Source: JANNSX01 sp041397825
GTDB lineage: Bacteria; Pseudomonadota; Alphaproteobacteria; Rhizobiales; Hyphomicrobiaceae
NCBI GenBank assembly: GCA_041397825.1
Contig: JAWKVX010000004.1
Span: 762,091-826,090 of the forward strand
Reading direction: 5' to 3'
Length of the DNA: 64,000 bases
Every line of letters begins with the position of its first letter. Position 1 is the stretch's first letter. Both the position numbers and the translations under genes were made by a program. The notes beneath the pieces were generated by a model that saw nothing but the letters and a program-made list of their open reading frames with translations, was not told the origin of the DNA and ran no database searches. Shown here piece after piece: positions 61,266 through 64,000 of the stretch.

Positions 61266-61375
61266 CGCATGACCGGCCAAGGGCAAGATGGCACCGGCGG
61301 CAACGGGAAGCGGGCCCGTCGGCGCGCCACCCGCGCCCCGGTCTCCGATGACGCCGCCTCTGCTCGGCTCCACAC

Positions 61376-62002
61376 ATGATCGACACGCTCGTGCAACTCT
61401 TTGATTGGCTCGGCGTCGCCGTGTTTGCGGCGACCGGCGCCCTCGCCGCAGCCCGCAAGCAGATGGATATCGTCGGCTTCGCGCTGCTGGCGACCGCAAC
61501 AGGTGTCGGCGGCGGAACGCTCCGGGACGTGGCACTCGGCATGCTCCCGGTCTTCTGGGTCGGACAGCCGGTGTATCTGGCCATCTGCATCGGCGTCGCG
61601 GTCACGACCTTTGCCGCCGCAGGCGCGTTGCAATCGCGGCTCAATGCGCTGCTCTGGCTCGACGCCATGGGGCTCGCGCTGTTCGCCGTCACGGGCGCGA
61701 AGGCGGCGCTCGACACGGGCGCCGGCGGCCTCGTCGCCATCGTCATGGGGGTCGTCACCGCGACCTTCGGCGGCATCATCCGCGATCTCTTGGCGGGTGA
61801 CGTACCTGTGGTGCTCAGCCGCGAGATCTATGTTTCGGCGGCACTCCTCGGGGCGGTCGTCCTGGTCACCGGTACGAGCATCGGCGTGCCGGTGACCGGA
61901 GCGCTCGCCGTGGGCTTTCTCGCCGCCCTGCTGCTGCGCGCCGCCGCACTCCACTGGGGCTGGTCGTTGCCGCGATACGGCGACAACCGTCAACAGCCCT
62001 GA
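61376..62002 (+). CDS. TRIC-family cation channel protein (UPF0126/YicG-like)
   Basis: 208 residues with about seven membrane segments in two repeats. The conserved GVGGGTLRDVALG and ATFGGIIRDLLAG motifs, one per repeat, place it in the prokaryotic TRIC (trimeric intracellular cation channel) family. It would form a trimeric potassium/sodium-permeable channel in the inner membrane. It stands alone after OsmC. Confidence 0.92.
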   Translation: MIDTLVQLFDWLGVAVFAATGALAAARKQMDIVGFALLATATGVGGGTLRDVALGMLPVFWVGQPVYLAICIGVAVTTFAAAGALQSRLNALLWLDAMGLALFAVTGAKAALDTGAGGLVAIVMGVVTATFGGIIRDLLAGDVPVVLSREIYVSAALLGAVVLVTGTSIGVPVTGALAVGFLAALLLRAAALHWGWSLPRYGDNRQQP

Positions 62003-62023
62003 AATGCGCATGCCAAAGAAGAT

Positions 62024-62064
62024 GCCATCCTGCCGGTCGGGGGGAGGACCGAGGGCAGGATGGC
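62024..62064 (+). terminator. Long perfect hairpin after the TRIC gene
   Basis: GCCATCCTGCC at 62024-62034 pairs perfectly, all 11 bases, with GGCAGGATGGC at 62054-62064. Inside, GGTC (62035-62038) pairs with GACC (62047-62050) around GGGGGGAG, leaving a GAG bulge. It starts 22 bases after the TRIC stop. There is no T-run after it, so it may be a factor-dependent terminator, an mRNA-stabilising hairpin or a structured repeat. The remaining gap to 62286 shows nothing else convincing. Confidence 0.55.
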
Positions 62065-62286
62065 CAGTTGGGACAGGGGAGATGAGCACGTCGTGGAACC
62101 CGAATTGCGGCCACGCCCGCGTCGTCCGTCGATAGCCAAGAGATAGGTAACGTCTCTTGGCCGTACCAGACCTGCGGTCGTCACAAAGTTTCACGGTTCG
62201 GTCATCGGCTGTGACGGACTGTTGCAATCGGTGAAGCTGACAGTGGGACCTCGCGCCAACCTTGCCGTTGGCATATCGTCTCGCTG

Positions 62287-62919
62287 ATGACCGCAAACCC
62301 CAAGTTCCGCTCGCAAGGCCGCCCCGCGTGGCGCCGGTCCCTGCTTGCGATCGCCGTTGCGCTCGGGCTCGGCGCCTTCGCCATGACAGCGCCTGGTGCC
62401 CGGCTTCTTGTCTGGCTCGGCCAGACCTTCGCTCCGCGTGCGGCGGTCGGCGGCCCCTTCTCCCTCGTTGACCAGACGGGTGCGCGCCGGACCGACAAGG
62501 ACTTCGCCGGTCATCCGATGTTGCTATTCTTCGGCTTCACGCACTGCCCGGACATCTGTCCGACCACACTCGCCTCGGTCGGCCGCTGGCTCGATGCGCT
62601 CGGACCCGAGGCCGATGGGCTCAGGCCGATCTTCGTCACCGTTGATCCCGAGCGGGACACGCCGGCCGCACTTGCCGAATACATGAGTGCATTCGATTCA
62701 CGCATCACCGGGCTTACCGGCACGCCGGCCGAGATCGTGTCCATGCTCCGGACATATCGGGCCTATGCCCGGAAAACAGAGGCCGGCGATGTCGAGCACA
62801 CGGCCGCGCTCTATCTCATTGACGAGACGGGTGCGCTCCGGCGACTCATCTCCTACAATCGCCCGGACGACGAAATCGTCGCCGCGCTAAGAGAGTTGAT
62901 CGTCCACGATGCTCCCTGA
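62287..62919 (+). CDS. SCO1/SenC family copper-binding protein
   Basis: 210 residues. An N-terminal membrane anchor (SLLAIAVALGLGAFAMTA) holds a thioredoxin-like domain with the copper site Cys87-x3-Cys91 (FTHCPDICPTTL) and His171 (DVEHTAALYLID). SCO proteins deliver copper to the CuA centre of cytochrome oxidase or act in redox signalling. Its last bases overlap the next small gene. Confidence 0.93.
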   Translation: MTANPKFRSQGRPAWRRSLLAIAVALGLGAFAMTAPGARLLVWLGQTFAPRAAVGGPFSLVDQTGARRTDKDFAGHPMLLFFGFTHCPDICPTTLASVGRWLDALGPEADGLRPIFVTVDPERDTPAALAEYMSAFDSRITGLTGTPAEIVSMLRTYRAYARKTEAGDVEHTAALYLIDETGALRRLISYNRPDDEIVAALRELIVHDAP

Positions 62920-63091
62920 CGAGACCCGCCCTGCTGCGAGTTCCCGCTCCTCGAATGCAGAGCGGCGCCTCGCAATTGCGGGCGCCGCGCTGTTCGGTAC
63001 CTTGCTTCTGGTATCGGCTGGCCTCTGGGTCCGTCACGGCGAGGAGATCTTCTTCTCCCGTATCGTCACCGCCATCGCCAGCTGCCTCTGA
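62909..63091 (+). CDS. Small single-pass membrane protein downstream of SCO
   Basis: 60 residues with one membrane helix (AIAGAALFGTLLLVSAGLWV) and a C-terminal tail EEIFFSRIVTAIASCL. The ATG overlaps the SCO stop by 11 bases, indicating coupled translation. It is a plausible assembly partner of SCO, but function is unknown; the single Cys two residues from the end is a possible metal or redox ligand. Confidence 0.65.
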   Translation: MLPDETRPAASSRSSNAERRLAIAGAALFGTLLLVSAGLWVRHGEEIFFSRIVTAIASCL

Positions 63092-63097
63092 GCGACG

Positions 63098-63601
63098 TCA
63101 GCTGCCGCCCGCCTCGGCCTTCTTCAGCGACTCGGCGAGATCCTTGTATTCCTCGCACTCCTGGTTGCCGCAGAGCGTCTCTATCGTAGCAAGCTCCGCC
63201 TTCGCCTTCTCGAGGTCCTTGGCCTGAATGTAGGCCTCGCCCAGATACTCGTGCGCCGGCGTGAACTCGGGCGCGATGGTGAGCGCCTTGGTGTAGAAGC
63301 CAATGGCCTTCTCGGTCTCGCCCATCTTTCGGTTCGAGAAGCCGAGCCAGTTCAGAACCCGCGGGTCCTCTGGCTTGTTCAAGGCCTCGAGGGCGGCGAT
63401 GCCCTCGGCATACTTCTCCTGCTCGATCAAGACTTTCGCAGCCTTGTAGTCGTCGCCGAGATCACCCCACTTCTCGGTCCAGGGATCGGCGGGCGCTGCC
63501 GCCGCAGGCTCCTCGGTCGTTGCGGGCTCGCTGCCGGCCGCCCAAGCCGTGCTCGAGGCCAGAGCAAGGGCCAGCACGGCCCACAATGCGCGTCTAAACA
63601 T
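63098..63601 (-). CDS. Exported tetratricopeptide repeat protein
   Basis: 167 residues from ATG 63601 (GGAG 8 bases upstream). A signal peptide (LWAVLALALASSTAWA) is followed by an Ala/Glu-rich segment and about three TPR-like repeats (DDYKAAKVLIEQEKYAEGIAALEAL, PRVLNWLGFSNRKMGETEKAIGFYTKAL, TPAHEYLGEAYIQAKDLEKAKAEL). The C-terminal Cys pair (LCGNQECEEY) may form a disulfide. Periplasmic protein-interaction role inferred. Convergent with the small membrane gene, 6 bases apart. Confidence 0.85.
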   Translation of the reverse strand: MFRRALWAVLALALASSTAWAAGSEPATTEEPAAAAPADPWTEKWGDLGDDYKAAKVLIEQEKYAEGIAALEALNKPEDPRVLNWLGFSNRKMGETEKAIGFYTKALTIAPEFTPAHEYLGEAYIQAKDLEKAKAELATIETLCGNQECEEYKDLAESLKKAEAGGS

Positions 63602-63675
63602 GGTCATCTCCAGATTGGTTGGTTGGCATCAGATGGTTCCAAAGCCCGCCGGATCAAGATGATGTTACACGGCAA

Positions 63676-64000
63676 TTATGTCCGGCCGTGGAAGACGAGG
63701 AAAGCGCCGGCCGCGATCAAGGCAAACCCAGCGGCATGGTTCCAGCCGAGCGGCTCTTTCAGATAGAGGGTAGAGAAGGCCGCGAAGACGACGAGCGTGA
63801 CGACCTCCTGGATGGTCTTCAGCTCCGCCGCCGAATAGATGCCGTGTCCCCAGCGGTTGGCCGGAACCGCCAGGCAATACTCGACAAAGGCGATGCCCCA
63901 GCTGAGGACGATAACCAAAAAGAGCGGCGCCGATTTAAACTTGAGGTGACCGTACCACGCAAACGTCATGAAGACATTGGAGAGCACGAGCATCAGGATC
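63676..64000 (-). CDS. DUF486 family membrane protein, 5'-truncated by window edge
   Basis: At least 107 residues; the frame stays open through base 64000, and the family normally has a few more residues at the start, so the true start is probably just outside. Four membrane helices and the NVFMTFAWYGHLKF, WGIAFVEYCLAVPANRWGH and YLKEPLGWNHAAGFALIAAGAFLVF strings match DUF486 (DMT superfamily-like). Function unknown. Confidence 0.88.
   Translation of the reverse strand, partial: ILMLVLSNVFMTFAWYGHLKFKSAPLFLVIVLSWGIAFVEYCLAVPANRWGHGIYSAAELKTIQEVVTLVVFAAFSTLYLKEPLGWNHAAGFALIAAGAFLVFHGRT

Overview
The window is a high-GC chromosomal segment from an alphaproteobacterium, most likely of the order Hyphomicrobiales (Rhizobiales). 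I base this on gene content: hisS-hisZ-hisG as an overlapping cluster, the cca / DUF6111 / NUDIX / DUF1285 block divergent from moxR / DUF58 / DUF4159, a usg-family gene, and a BolA plus CGFS-glutaredoxin pair. I cannot name a genus. Genes are tightly packed on both strands. There is no phage, insertion sequence, CRISPR array or rRNA; one tRNA gene, Leu(GAG), is present.

Layout. 1-7.2 kb: 3' end of a caspase-like/beta-propeller gene cut by the window edge, bolA, grxD, a PqiA-like membrane protein, rarA, a META-domain protein and a large DUF3604 hydrolase. 7.4-13 kb: nitrilase-family amidase, dapD, a 27-residue membrane peptide with its own promoter, a membrane-anchored unknown, trmO-like and uup-like genes. 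13.3-18.5 kb: accessory-looking block with two tandem RTX calcium-binding proteins flanked by a LuxR-type and an AraC-type regulator. 18.6-24.5 kb: ymdB-like phosphodiesterase, cupin, two acetyltransferases and two methyltransferases, tRNA-Leu, lipB and a TerB-like protein. 24.7-30.2 kb: guanine deaminase, class III aminotransferase, aminopeptidase P and signal peptidase I. 30.3-36.7 kb: two paralogous surface-anchored DUF900 hydrolases bracketing a VanZ-LamG fusion and a molybdopterin oxidoreductase. 36.9-40 kb: usg, cca, DUF6111, NUDIX, DUF1285. 40.2-47.1 kb: MoxR / DUF58 / BatA-DUF4159 / vWA operon. 47.1-51.7 kb: hisG, hisZ, hisS and a Rieske oxygenase. 51.9-57.4 kb: MacB/DevBCA-type exporter, adenine deaminase and a helical-bundle unknown. 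57.5-61.3 kb: aldehyde dehydrogenase, RidA, alpha/beta hydrolase, carboxymuconolactone decarboxylase-like and OsmC genes. 61.4-64 kb: TRIC channel, SCO protein with a 60-residue partner, TPR protein and a DUF486 protein cut by the right edge.

Themes. Housekeeping is well represented: lysine and histidine biosynthesis, lipoate, tRNA maturation, DNA-replication rescue, protein export. Purine salvage appears twice (guanine and adenine deaminases, unlinked). Cell-envelope functions recur: signal peptidase, DUF900 hydrolases, VanZ-LamG, RTX proteins and an ABC exporter. The best candidates for undescribed biology are the VanZ-LamG fusion between paralogous surface hydrolases, the RTX pair between two regulators, the 27-residue membrane peptide, the RidA/hydrolase/decarboxylase-like module and a long perfect hairpin at 62024-62064. 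All functional calls rest on reading motifs by eye; no database search was run.
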